Part shown: in pieces, positions 44,433 through 51,753 of the stretch | Layout: the number at the start of each line of letters is the position of its first letter | Position numbering within the stretch: position 1 is the first letter of the stretch | Assembly: GCF_000495915.1 (NCBI RefSeq) | Contig: NZ_AOFQ01000077.1 | Span: 1-51,753, forward strand | Source of the DNA: Stutzerimonas chloritidismutans AW-1 | GTDB taxonomy: Bacteria; Pseudomonadota; Gammaproteobacteria; Pseudomonadales; Pseudomonadaceae | Direction: 5' to 3' | Length of the DNA stretch: 51,753 nt | Program-made: the position numbers and the translations under genes | Notes under the pieces: model-generated | What the model saw: the letters and a program-made list of their open reading frames with translations, nothing else | What the model was told of the DNA's origin: nothing | The model's database searches: none

Positions 44433-45137
44433 TCAGGTACCGCTCTGCAGCAGCATGTTGCGTATGTGACCGATTGCCTTGGTAGGGTTCAATCCCTTCG
44501 GACAAACGTCGACGCAGTTCATGATACCGCGGCAGCGGAACACGCTGAACGGATCGTCCAAACCTGCCAGACGGTTTTCGGTTTCGGTGTCGCGGCTGTC
44601 GGCCAGGAAACGATAAGCCTGCAGCGACGCGGCCGGACCGAGGAACTTGTCCGGGTTCCACCAGAAGGACGGGCAGCTGGTCGAACAGCAAGCGCACAGG
44701 ATGCACTCGTACAGACCATCCAGCTTTTCGCGATCTTCCGGGCTTTGCAGACGTTCGATAGCCGGTGGCGGCGTATCGTTCATCAGATACGGACGCACTT
44801 TCTCGTACTGCTTGTAGAAGATGCTCATATCGACGGCCAAGTCACGAATAACTGGCAGCCCCGGCAGAGGACGCACGACCAGCTTGTTGTTCTTGACCAC
44901 GGCGGACAGCGGCGTGATGCAAGCCAGACCGTTCTTACCGTTGATATTCATCCCATCGGAGCCACACACGCCTTCACGGCAGGAGCGACGATAGGAGAAA
45001 CCCTGATCCTGTTCCTTGATCAGAGCCAAGACGTCCAGAACCATCAGATCCTTACCATCGGTATTGACCTGAAAATCCTGCATGAACGGCTTTTCGTCCT
45101 GATCGGGGTTGTAGCGATAAACACTCACTTGCAACAT
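44433..45137 (-). CDS. sdhB: Succinate dehydrogenase, iron-sulfur subunit
   Basis: 234 residues. The [2Fe-2S] cluster is bound by SCREGVCGSDGMNINGKNG and a further Cys; the [4Fe-4S] by CILCACCSTSCP; and the [3Fe-4S] by CRGIMNCVDVCPKGLNP. It carries electrons from SdhA's FAD to ubiquinone at the SdhCD anchor. It starts 10 bases after sdhA and ends the sdh part of the cluster. Confidence 0.98.
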   Translation of the reverse strand: MLQVSVYRYNPDQDEKPFMQDFQVNTDGKDLMVLDVLALIKEQDQGFSYRRSCREGVCGSDGMNINGKNGLACITPLSAVVKNNKLVVRPLPGLPVIRDLAVDMSIFYKQYEKVRPYLMNDTPPPAIERLQSPEDREKLDGLYECILCACCSTSCPSFWWNPDKFLGPAASLQAYRFLADSRDTETENRLAGLDDPFSVFRCRGIMNCVDVCPKGLNPTKAIGHIRNMLLQSGT

Positions 45138-45147
45138 ATCGTCGACC

Positions 45148-46920
45148 TCAATAAGTCCGAACCTTGGGCTCGAATGCCGGAACGGTCTTCGGAGCGAAGT
45201 TCACGGCACGCTTGGCAACGCGCTTGTCACCTGGGAAATAGAGGGTGTGGCACAGCCAATTCTCGTCATCACGCTCTTCGAAATCTTCGCGAGCATGCGC
45301 GCCACGGGATTCCTTGCGGTTCTCCGCGGCAATTGCAGTAGCCTCGGCAACTTCCAGCAGGTTCTGCAGCTCGAGCGCTTCGATGCGCGCGGTGTTGAAC
45401 GCCTGGCTCTTGTCCGAGATCTTGACATTGGCGATACGCTGACGCAGATCCACCAGCTGAGCGATACCCTTCTGCATATATTCACCGGTGCGGAATACAC
45501 CGAAGTAGTTCTGCATGCAGTTCTGCAGCTCTTTGCGCAGCGGGGCGACGTCCTCACCAGTGGTACGCTCGTTGAGACCGGCAAGACGGCTTAGAGCAAC
45601 GTCCAGATCGGTTTCGCTGGCACCACGATGCTCGATACCTTCCTTCAGCGCTTTCTCCAGGTGCAGGCCCGCAGCGCGACCGAAGACCACCAGGTCGAGC
45701 AGCGAGTTGCCGCCCAGACGGTTGGCGCCATGCACCGATACACAAGCCACTTCGCCTACTGCGAACAGGCCATCGATGATGGTGTCATTACCGTTGGCGT
45801 CCTGGGTAATGGCCTGACCATGGATGTTAGTGGCGATACCACCCATCATGTAGTGGCAGGTCGGCACGACAGGTACTGGAGCAGTCACCGGGTCGACGTG
45901 AGCAAAGGTCTTCGACAGCTCACAGATACCTGGCAGACGGCTGTGCAGCACTTCTTCACCGAGGTGATCCAGCTTCAGCATCACGTGGTCGCCATCCGGA
46001 CCACAGCCGTTACCAGCCAGGATTTCCTTGACCATCGAGCGCGCAACGACGTCACGACCAGCCAGGTCCTTCGCGTTAGGAGCATAACGCTCCATGAAAC
46101 GCTCGCCGTGCTTGTTGATCAGGTAGCCACCTTCACCACGGCAACCTTCGGTTACCAGCACGCCGGCACCGGCGATACCGGTCGGGTGGAACTGCCACAT
46201 CTCGATGTCTTGTACCGGTACGCCTGCACGCAGCGCCATGCCCACGCCGTCGCCGGTGTTGATCAGCGCGTTGGTGGTCGATGCATAGATGCGACCAGCA
46301 CCACCAGTTGCAAGAACAGTGGCCTTCGAGCGGATGTAAACGGTTTCGCCGGTCTCGATGCAGATGGCGATAACACCAACGACCGCACCATCCTGGTTCT
46401 TCACCAGATCGACCGCGTACCATTCATTGAGGAATACGGTGTCGTTCTTCAGATTGCCCTGATAGAGGGTATGCAGCAGCGCATGACCAGTACGGTCGGC
46501 AGCAGCGCAGGTACGAGCAGCCTGCCCGCCCTTGCCGAAATCCTTGGACTGACCACCGAACGGACGCTGGTAGATGCGGCCCTGCTCGGTGCGGGAGAAT
46601 GGCAGGCCCATGTGCTCGAGCTCGAACACGGCTTCCGGGCCGACGGAGCACATGTACTCGATAGCGTCCTGGTCACCGATGTAGTCGGAACCCTTGACGG
46701 TATCGTACATATGCCAGCGCCAGTCATCATTCGGATCGGCCGAAGCGATGGCGCAGGTGATGCCACCCTGAGCGGAAACGGTGTGCGAACGAGTCGGAAA
46801 AACCTTGGTGACCACAGCGGTCTTGTGACCGGACTGGGACAACTGCAGCGCCGCGCGCATACCGGCGCCACCGCCACCAACGATGATGGCGTCAAAAGAA
46901 AGCGTACGAATGTTAGCCAT
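45148..46920 (-). CDS. sdhA: Succinate dehydrogenase, flavoprotein subunit
   Basis: 590 residues. FAD site AIIVGGGGAGMRAALQL, the covalently flavinylated His46 in TRSHTVSAQGG, and the active-site segments HPTGIAGAGVLVTEG and GGIATNIHGQ and the C-terminal RSRGAHARED-type stretch (ESRGAHAREDFEERDD) are all typical. It oxidises succinate to fumarate. Three bases separate it from sdhD. Confidence 0.98.
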   Translation of the reverse strand: MANIRTLSFDAIIVGGGGAGMRAALQLSQSGHKTAVVTKVFPTRSHTVSAQGGITCAIASADPNDDWRWHMYDTVKGSDYIGDQDAIEYMCSVGPEAVFELEHMGLPFSRTEQGRIYQRPFGGQSKDFGKGGQAARTCAAADRTGHALLHTLYQGNLKNDTVFLNEWYAVDLVKNQDGAVVGVIAICIETGETVYIRSKATVLATGGAGRIYASTTNALINTGDGVGMALRAGVPVQDIEMWQFHPTGIAGAGVLVTEGCRGEGGYLINKHGERFMERYAPNAKDLAGRDVVARSMVKEILAGNGCGPDGDHVMLKLDHLGEEVLHSRLPGICELSKTFAHVDPVTAPVPVVPTCHYMMGGIATNIHGQAITQDANGNDTIIDGLFAVGEVACVSVHGANRLGGNSLLDLVVFGRAAGLHLEKALKEGIEHRGASETDLDVALSRLAGLNERTTGEDVAPLRKELQNCMQNYFGVFRTGEYMQKGIAQLVDLRQRIANVKISDKSQAFNTARIEALELQNLLEVAEATAIAAENRKESRGAHAREDFEERDDENWLCHTLYFPGDKRVAKRAVNFAPKTVPAFEPKVRTY

Positions 46921-46923
46921 GAA

Positions 46924-47292
46924 TCAGATACCCCAAAGAATCTGCACGCCCCAGACGAAGAAGGTGAACATGGCAATGCCACACACCGCCTGGAACAGGA
47001 AACGAACGCCGGTAGCCCACTTGCCGATCGCCATGTTGGTCAGGTAGTCAGTGGAAATCGTCCACATACCAACCCACGCGTGCACACTCAGGGCAACCAG
47101 CGCCAACAGGCTGAAGATCCGCATCCAGTTGGCCGAAAACAGCTCATGCCACTGTGCATACTCCAAGTCCGGGTTCGCAATCAGGTACCCAAGCAGGAAC
47201 AGAAAATAAGCCGCAAGAACCACTGCAGAAACGCGCTGCGCCATCCAGTCGTACAGACCCGAGCGCGAAAAGTTGGTGACATTGGTTACCAT
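46924..47292 (-). CDS. sdhD: Succinate dehydrogenase, membrane anchor subunit
   Basis: 122 residues from ATG 47292; an in-frame GTG at 47298 is an alternative, but the ATG gives the usual Pseudomonas N-terminus. Three membrane helices are seen: VSAVVLAAYFLFLLGYLI, IFSLLALVALSVHAWVGMW (with the haem-proximal His) and FLFQAVCGIAMFTFFVWGVQ. RSGLYDWMAQRVSAVV is the conserved quinone-site approach. The start overlaps sdhC by seven bases. Confidence 0.94.
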   Translation of the reverse strand: MVTNVTNFSRSGLYDWMAQRVSAVVLAAYFLFLLGYLIANPDLEYAQWHELFSANWMRIFSLLALVALSVHAWVGMWTISTDYLTNMAIGKWATGVRFLFQAVCGIAMFTFFVWGVQILWGI

Positions 47293-47660
47293 ATCCACAC
47301 TCCCGCCAGAACGATCAGCACCGCCGACACGGCGATTACGATTTTCGAGCCCAGCTTGCCGCCTTCCAGCGTCTCGCCATGCCCAGTGTCCATGATCAGG
47401 TGACGCACACCCGCCACAAGGTGGTACAGCAGTGCGGACAGCAACGCCCAGCTCACCAGCTTGGCCAGGGGACTGCTCAGATACGCACGAACATCCTCAA
47501 AGCCTTCTGGCGAAGACAACGAGGTATCGAGCGCAAGCAGCAGCAAGGCGACACCGACGAACAGGATGACACCGGATACACGGTGGAGAATCGACGTGTA
47601 AGCAGTGATGGGGAGTTTTATTGTCCTAAGATCTAGGTTTACAGGTCGTTGGCTTTTCAC
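47286..47660 (-). CDS. sdhC: Succinate dehydrogenase, cytochrome b556 subunit
   Basis: 124 residues with three membrane helices. The N-terminal signature RPVNLDLRTIKLPITAYTS leads to SILHRVSGVILF; the haem-ligand His lies in LYHLVAGVRHLIMD. The start is GTG at 47660. Before it the mRNA reads GTGTGAAAAAAAGCC, with no good SD, which suggests translational control of the sdh operon. It heads sdhCDAB. Confidence 0.95.
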   Translation of the reverse strand: MKSQRPVNLDLRTIKLPITAYTSILHRVSGVILFVGVALLLLALDTSLSSPEGFEDVRAYLSSPLAKLVSWALLSALLYHLVAGVRHLIMDTGHGETLEGGKLGSKIVIAVSAVLIVLAGVWIW

Positions 47661-47791
47661 GGCTTTTTTTCACACTTGAGAGCCCCAGAGCGCAGGGCAA
47701 AGTTGTTGGGAAGAGTACGCAGCAGTACCCGCTACCCACGAGTGACAACCTACAGAATACTGCCTGTAAGGCCCCTGCCGGTCGGTGTCCG

Positions 47792-47820
47792 AGTATAAAC
47801 AGTTAGGTCACTAATGACAA
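47792..47820 (-). promoter_or_regulatory. Sigma-70 promoter of sdhCDAB
   Basis: On the minus strand TTGTCA (47820-47815), exactly 17 bases, then TATACT (47797-47792). It leaves a leader of about 125 bases before the sdhC GTG. It is the best-scoring minus-strand promoter by eye in the 360-base gltA-sdhC control region (47661-48020), which contains no gene. Confidence 0.78.
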
Positions 47821-47934
47821 TGTGGTGAAGTGCCACTAAAGGCTGATAGCAGCCCCTATATAAATGCCGTAAACAGTGCATCCAAGCTGTACGCATCCCC
47901 CTGCAGAGCCCTCTACGGCATGGGTTCACGCAAA

Positions 47935-47965
47935 TTGACTTTGCGATTTATCACTCTATAGTGAT
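47935..47965 (+). promoter_or_regulatory. Sigma-70 promoter of gltA with palindrome over the -10
   Basis: TTGACT (47935-47940), 16 bases, TATAGT (47957-47962). A perfect interrupted palindrome ATCACT-CTAT-AGTGAT at 47950-47965 covers the -10, as an operator would. The gltA start follows 58 bases after the -10. Confidence 0.72.
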
Positions 47966-48020
47966 GCGGGCCCTGCGTGGGGGGCCATGATGATTCCAAG
48001 CACAAAACAGGAGGCCATAC

Positions 48021-49292
48021 ATGGCTGACAAGAAAGCGCAGTTGATCATCGAGGGCGCTGCCCCCGTCGAACTGCCCGTTTTAACCGGTACCGTAGGGCC
48101 TGATGTAATAGACGTACGAAGCCTGACCTCCACGGGTCACTTCACCTTCGATCCCGGCTTCATGTCGACCGCCTCTTGCGAGTCCAAGATCACCTACATC
48201 GACGGCGATAAGGGCATCCTGCTGCACCGCGGCTATCCCATCGAGCAGCTGGCAGAGAAATCCGACTACCTGGAAACCTGCTACCTGCTGCTGAACGGCG
48301 AACTGCCTACCGCCGAGCAGAAGGCACAGTTCGTCAGCACCGTGAAGAACCACACCATGGTTCACGAGCAGCTGAAGTCCTTCCTTAATGGCTTCCGTCG
48401 TGACGCTCACCCCATGGCCATCATGTGCGGCGTAGTCGGCGCACTCTCGGCCTTCTACCACGACTCCCTAGACATCAACGACCCGCACCATCGCGAGATT
48501 TCCGCGGTGCGTCTGGTCGCGAAGATGCCAACCATTGCTGCAATGGTCTACAAGTACTCGATCGGTCAGCCGCTGATGTATCCGCGCAACGATCTGAGCT
48601 ACTCGGAAAACTTCCTGCACATGATGTTCAACACCCCGTGCGAGATCAAACCGATCAGCCCGGTGCTGGCCAAGGCAATGGATCGCATCTTCATCCTGCA
48701 CGCCGACCATGAGCAGAACGCCTCGACTTCCACCGTACGCCTCGCCGGCTCCACCGGTGCCAACCCGTTCGCCTGTATCGCAGCCGGCATCGCCGCTCTG
48801 TGGGGACCGGCACACGGCGGCGCGAACGAAGCCGTACTCACCATGCTGGACGAGATCGGCGACGTATCGAACGTCGAGAAATTCCTGGCGAAGGCCAAGG
48901 ACAAGAACGATCCGTTCAAGCTGATGGGCTTCGGGCATCGCGTCTACAAGAACTTCGACCCGCGCGCAAAGGTCATGAAGCAGACCTGCGACGAGGTGCT
49001 GGGTGAGCTGGGTATCAACGATCCGCAGCTGGATCTGGCCATGAAGCTGGAAGAGATTGCTCTCAACGATCCTTACTTCGCCGAGCGCAACCTGTATCCG
49101 AACGTGGACTTCTACTCGGGCATCATTCTCAAGGCTATCGGCATTCCGACCAGCATGTTCACCGTCATCTTTGCCTTGGCGCGTACTGTTGGCTGGATTT
49201 CCCACTGGAAGGAAATGATCGCCTCCGGCCAGAAGATCGGCCGCCCGCGTCAGCTGTATACCGGCCACACCAAGCGCGACCTGCCGCGTTAA
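48021..49292 (+). CDS. gltA: Citrate synthase (type II)
   Basis: 423 residues from ATG 48021 with SD CAGGAGG. Catalytic residues are visible: His in LHADHEQNASTS, His in GFGHRVYKNFDPRA and Asp in NVDFYSGI. The N-terminal domain and length place it in the hexameric, NADH-inhibited type of Gram-negative bacteria. It condenses oxaloacetate and acetyl-CoA and is transcribed divergently from the sdh operon. Confidence 0.98.
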   Translation: MADKKAQLIIEGAAPVELPVLTGTVGPDVIDVRSLTSTGHFTFDPGFMSTASCESKITYIDGDKGILLHRGYPIEQLAEKSDYLETCYLLLNGELPTAEQKAQFVSTVKNHTMVHEQLKSFLNGFRRDAHPMAIMCGVVGALSAFYHDSLDINDPHHREISAVRLVAKMPTIAAMVYKYSIGQPLMYPRNDLSYSENFLHMMFNTPCEIKPISPVLAKAMDRIFILHADHEQNASTSTVRLAGSTGANPFACIAAGIAALWGPAHGGANEAVLTMLDEIGDVSNVEKFLAKAKDKNDPFKLMGFGHRVYKNFDPRAKVMKQTCDEVLGELGINDPQLDLAMKLEEIALNDPYFAERNLYPNVDFYSGIILKAIGIPTSMFTVIFALARTVGWISHWKEMIASGQKIGRPRQLYTGHTKRDLPR

Positions 49293-49311
49293 GCGACAAC
49301 CAGCGCAAAAT

Positions 49312-49340
49312 AAGGCTGCCCTTGGGCAGCCTTTTTTATT
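49312..49340 (+). terminator. Rho-independent terminator of gltA
   Basis: AAGGCTGCCC (49312-49321), a TT loop, and GGGCAGCCTT (49324-49333) are followed by TTTTATT. The next 205 bases to 49545 hold no recognised feature. Confidence 0.93.
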
Positions 49341-49545
49341 CCCCTTGGGCCGACTGAATATTTATCCCTTCCATTCGATTCACTAGAGGTCGACACAGGT
49401 GGCCGATGGCCATCTAGCGCAATCGGCGATCTTCCGGCCTGACGTCATTGATCAGCTCTCAGCAGACATACCGGCGCAGCCAGCAACTCATAGCCCGACG
49501 AGCAGTTGAATACGCAATCTTGGACTTAACTACACGCAGACTTGC

Positions 49546-49797
49546 CTACGCAGTCGCTTGCTCCAGCCAACCCAACAATCGAATCGCATCCTCCCTAGTT
49601 TCACCACAGCAAACAGGGTCCGCCGAAAAAGCCGAGCAGACAACCGGCCGCCGCGGATCGCCGAACAGCAAACAGAGAAAGTCAGCGCTTAATTGAATAC
49701 AGCGCTCCCCAGCGCGCTTACCATGAGGCATGCCAGGTATCGAGGAGCTAATTGAGGGGGCGATACAGCAGGCACCGCAACCGGGGCGACAATCCAT
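49546..49797 (-). CDS. YkgJ-family Cys-cluster protein
   Basis: 83 residues from ATG 49797, chosen because the family begins MDCRPGCGACC; an in-frame extension upstream to 49920 is not family-like. Eight cysteines with the pattern CxxxCxxCC near the N-terminus, CIQLSADFLC in the middle and CSAF...CC near the end form the YkgJ zinc/iron-binding cluster. The cytoplasmic function is unknown. Confidence 0.82.
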   Translation of the reverse strand: MDCRPGCGACCIAPSISSSIPGMPHGKRAGERCIQLSADFLCLLFGDPRRPVVCSAFSADPVCCGETREDAIRLLGWLEQATA

Positions 49798-49925
49798 AAA
49801 ACTGCCACTCAGTGAAAAACGGGCGCGATAATAATCCGGCTGAAGCTTACGCACCAGATGCACCATTGCAGGCGAAAACGCTTGGAAATACCCTAGCGCG
49901 TCATCATTTCGAGCCCACACCCACC

Positions 49926-50267
49926 ATGCCTGTCTGGTTGCAAACCGCCGCCCTCCTCTGCTGCTCCAACCTATTCATGACCTTCGCCTGGTACGGCCAC
50001 CTGAAGAGCCTGAACGGCAAACCCTGGCTCATCGCCGCATTGATCAGCTGGGGCATCGCATTCTTCGAATACATGCTGATGGTGCCAGCAAACCGCATCG
50101 GCTATACCGAGCTGTCGATCGGCCAACTGAAGATCATGCAGGAGGTAATCACCCTGATGGTGTTCGTTCCGTTCAGCGTGCTGTACATGCAGCAGCCATT
50201 GAAGCTCGATTATCTATGGGCAGGGCTTTGCATGGTCGGAGCGGTCTACTTCATTTTTCGCAGCTAG
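49926..50267 (+). CDS. DUF486 (DMT superfamily) membrane protein
   Basis: 113 residues with four membrane helices: the N-terminal LQTAALLCCSNLFMTFAWYG, a second after KPWLIAALISWGIAFFEYML, a third near LMVFVPFSVLYM and a fourth at LWAGLCMVGAVYFIF. SIGQLKIMQEVITL is the family's most conserved segment. It is presumed to be a small transporter; the substrate is unknown. Confidence 0.87.
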   Translation: MPVWLQTAALLCCSNLFMTFAWYGHLKSLNGKPWLIAALISWGIAFFEYMLMVPANRIGYTELSIGQLKIMQEVITLMVFVPFSVLYMQQPLKLDYLWAGLCMVGAVYFIFRS

Positions 50268-50344
50268 CACTTCTGCCAGGTGACGCCAGGCCTGGCGCTT
50301 GGGCATACTGGCGACCCTTTTCCCGACCCTGCAAAGGAATCCAA

Positions 50345-50626
50345 ATGTTCAAGGTCAATGAGTACTTCGATGGCACCGTCAAATCCATCGCCTTCGACAT
50401 GACTGAAGGCCCGGCCACGATCGGCGTCATGGCGCCAGGTGAATACGAATTCGGCACTGCGCAACTGGAAGTCATGCACGTAGTTGCTGGCAGCCTGGAC
50501 GTGAAACTGCCGGGTAGCGACGCCTGGGAAACCTTTGCCAGCGGCAGCCAGTTCACCGTACCGGCGAACAGCAAATTTCAGCTGAAGGTCAAGGTAGACA
50601 CCGCGTATCTGTGCGAGTACCGCTGA
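50345..50626 (+). CDS. ppnP: Pyrimidine/purine nucleoside phosphorylase
   Basis: 93 residues (formerly YaiE/DUF1255) starting at ATG 50345 after GCAAAGGAA. A small cupin barrel is evident: GPATIGVMAPGEYEFGTAQ, EVMHVVAGSLDVKLPG and GSQFTVPANSKFQLKV. It phosphorolyses many nucleosides to bases and ribose-1-phosphate. It stands alone 77 bases after the DUF486 gene. Confidence 0.92.
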   Translation: MFKVNEYFDGTVKSIAFDMTEGPATIGVMAPGEYEFGTAQLEVMHVVAGSLDVKLPGSDAWETFASGSQFTVPANSKFQLKVKVDTAYLCEYR

Positions 50627-50661
50627 GACGCAGCGAGCACTCCCTGAGACGGTGGGTTCGC

Positions 50662-50687
50662 GGTGGATGAGCGAAGCGTCATCCACC
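50662..50687. repeat. Palindromic GGTGGATGA/TCATCCACC element
   Basis: GGTGGATGA (50662-50670) and TCATCCACC (50679-50687) surround GCGAAGCG. I recall this type of palindrome as a frequent dispersed element between genes in P. stutzeri/P. mendocina relatives, so it is probably one copy of a repetitive extragenic family. Copies elsewhere cannot be checked here. Confidence 0.5.
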
Positions 50688-50752
50688 CTACTCCACGCAC
50701 CCTCGGTACCGCCCAGCTCTTCGCCGCGCGAAGAATCCAGCGTGACGGGCGT

Positions 50753-51046
50753 CTAGCCTAACGACCCGTAAGCGCGGCTGACCTGCTTGGCCTGATTCAG
50801 CCTGGTCAGCTCCGCGGCCAGCCGCTCACGCTCAGCGCGCCCCGCCCGCTGAAGCTCATCATACAGAGCCGCCACTGCGTCGATTTCCGCACGCAGCCCG
50901 GCATCAGCTGCATCTTCGTCGCACAATGATGCCACCAGCGCGCTGCACTCATGATCCAGCGAGCTGACCGCATCCCACTCCCCTGCGCTCAGTGCGCCGC
51001 GGAGCTTTTGCGCCAACGCGGCGAAGGCTTGCTTCTTCAACGACAT
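50753..51046 (-). CDS. fliT: FliT-like flagellar chaperone
   Basis: 97 residues from ATG 51046, a short all-helical protein lying 46 bases after fliS. Position after fliD-fliS, size and the Leu/Ala heptads (LKKQAFAALAQKLRGAL and ELQRAGRAERERLAAEL) match the FliT export chaperone for the FliD cap. Sequence conservation in this family is low, so the assignment rests mainly on context. Confidence 0.68.
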   Translation of the reverse strand: MSLKKQAFAALAQKLRGALSAGEWDAVSSLDHECSALVASLCDEDAADAGLRAEIDAVAALYDELQRAGRAERERLAAELTRLNQAKQVSRAYGSLG

Positions 51047-51092
51047 CTTTTCCCCGAAAACGCGGTAAGCCAGCAAGCCAGCTTCAGGTGAA

Positions 51093-51479
51093 TCAGCCCC
51101 TAGGCGCGATCTGATCCCAAGCCAGCTTTATCTCACCCAGAAGCTTGCCCACCTCGTTCAGTTTGTCGACATCATTATGCCGGCTCGCTTCGAACAGGCG
51201 CATCGTCATGTATTCATACAGACGATCAAGGTTGGCCGCCAGCTCGCCGCCAACATCCTGATCCAGCGCATCACGCAGCCCACCGATGATATTGATGGCC
51301 TTGCCGATCAGCACACCCTTCTCAGCGAAAGCCTCACGCTCCATCGCACCTTTGGCCTGAGCGATACGATCCAAACCACCTTGCATCAGCATCTGAATCA
51401 GGCGATGCGGGTCGGCCTCGGTAACCTGGGCTTTTACGCCAACCTGCTGGTATTGCCGCATTGCTGCCATAGCATTCAT
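51093..51479 (-). CDS. fliS: Flagellin export chaperone FliS
   Basis: 128 residues. The N-terminal AAMRQYQQVGVKAQVTEADPHRLIQML is the FliS signature, and GLRDALDQDVGGELAANLDRLYEYM the helix that packs on flagellin. It binds FliC to keep it unfolded for export. It follows fliD after 122 bases containing a terminator. Confidence 0.93.
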   Translation of the reverse strand: MNAMAAMRQYQQVGVKAQVTEADPHRLIQMLMQGGLDRIAQAKGAMEREAFAEKGVLIGKAINIIGGLRDALDQDVGGELAANLDRLYEYMTMRLFEASRHNDVDKLNEVGKLLGEIKLAWDQIAPRG

Positions 51480-51556
51480 TTGGATGAGCCCCTTGCCACA
51501 TCGATCTCACATACCTGTTTATCGGTCATCTGGCGCAGGACTTGAGTTTGTTTTGC

Positions 51557-51582
51557 AAACAAAAAACCGCCTACCGGCGGTT
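51557..51582 (-). terminator. Terminator after fliD
   Basis: AACCGCC (51565-51571) pairs with GGCGGTT (51576-51582) around a TACC loop. On the minus strand it is followed by TTTTTTG, an effective U tract. It separates fliD from fliS-fliT, so fliS would depend on read-through or its own promoter. Confidence 0.8.
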
Positions 51583-51601
51583 CTTGTATAAGCAGTCTGG
51601 C

Positions 51602-51753
51602 CTACTTTTTCGAATTGCTTCCTGCCCAAGGCAGGTTCTCCAGCGACGCGAGAAGGCTCGAAGACGTATTAGACAACTGCCCCACCAACAGATCCATTGC
51701 ATTGAACTGCTTGTACAGTCGCTCCTGAAGCGAGGTGATACGGCGGGGGGGGG
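51602..51753 (-). CDS. fliD: Flagellar cap protein FliD, C-terminal end only
   Basis: The last 47 or so codons read ITSLQERLYKQFNAMDLLVG, then Gln-Leu and a Ser-rich run ending in a Lys-Lys pair and the stop at 51604-51602. The coiled-coil segment with a QF.AMD..V.QL signature is the C-terminal D0 helix of FliD. The 5' part is outside the window. A run of nine C codons-worth of G at the very edge (51745-51753) is suspicious and may be a contig-end artefact. Confidence 0.8.
   Translation of the reverse strand, partial: PPRRITSLQERLYKQFNAMDLLVGQLSNTSSSLLASLENLPWAGSNSKK

Noticed and set aside
45628..47403. Long plus-strand open frame opposite sdhA/sdhD
   Set aside because: Antisense to the conserved Sdh subunits; there are no independent signals.
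49812..49925. N-terminal extension of the DUF486 protein
   Set aside because: The hydrophobic family N-terminus starts at ATG 49926, and the extension would overlap the divergent YkgJ upstream region.

Overview
The window is chromosomal DNA from a gamma-proteobacterium of the family Pseudomonadaceae, most likely the Pseudomonas stutzeri (Stutzerimonas) group. The base composition is GC-rich. The gene content and order follow, from memory, a long block of the P. aeruginosa chromosome (gltA, sdhCDAB, sucAB-lpd-sucCD, braB, htpG, MCP, fabB/fabA, gpsA, sixA-like, paired hydrolases, selU-selD). Several proteins have exactly the length I remember for their Pseudomonas orthologs. No rRNA, tRNA, CRISPR array, insertion sequence or prophage was recognised.

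Layout. (a) 1-2858: truncated SDR dehydrogenase, AraC-type regulator, YqaA-type membrane protein and a small helical protein, all on the minus strand. (b) 3123-6429, plus strand: a wrecked redoxin/membrane gene, then an octaheme c-type cytochrome of the tetrathionate reductase family, its b-type cytochrome partner and a periplasmic rhodanese. This looks like a periplasmic sulfur or nitrogen-oxyanion redox module. (c) 6492-14027, minus: an acyl-CoA thioesterase; moxR, DUF58 and tgpA in one operon; a small lipoprotein; and selD-selU for selenophosphate synthesis and tRNA 2-selenouridine formation. (d) 14209-21605: patatin-like esterase, AI-2E-type permease, DUF4892 protein, two overlapping alpha/beta hydrolases, a hotdog thioesterase, sixA-DUF4389 and gpsA. 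(e) 22036-23780, plus: fabA-fabB for unsaturated fatty acid synthesis, with a strong terminator.

(f) 23845-35794: sstT, a chemoreceptor with a sigma-28-like promoter, a DUF3859 protein and a secreted amidohydrolase, all minus; then an OsmC-family protein on plus; then minus-strand htpG with a heat-shock (sigma-32) promoter, an uncharacterised membrane protein, two tandem hotdog thioesterases, a DUF599 protein and braB. (g) 36245-49292: the TCA-cycle super-cluster. sdhCDAB-sucAB-lpd-sucCD runs on the minus strand, divergent from gltA on plus. A 360-base shared control region holds recognisable sigma-70 promoters for both directions, and two hairpin terminators lie inside the long transcript. 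(h) 49546-51753: a YkgJ-type Cys-cluster protein, a DUF486 membrane protein, the nucleoside phosphorylase ppnP, and the end of a flagellar fliD-fliS-fliT operon.

The most interesting signal outside the genes is a pair of 16-bp sites with the same architecture, ATACC-N6-GGTAT, 23 kb apart. One lies 44 bp before the rhodanese and the other lies between the amidohydrolase and the OsmC protein. They resemble CsoR/CstR/FrmR-family operators and suggest that the two loci share a reactive-sulfur (or metal/aldehyde) sensing regulator. Everything here was read by eye; homology statements come from remembered family signatures, not from database searches.
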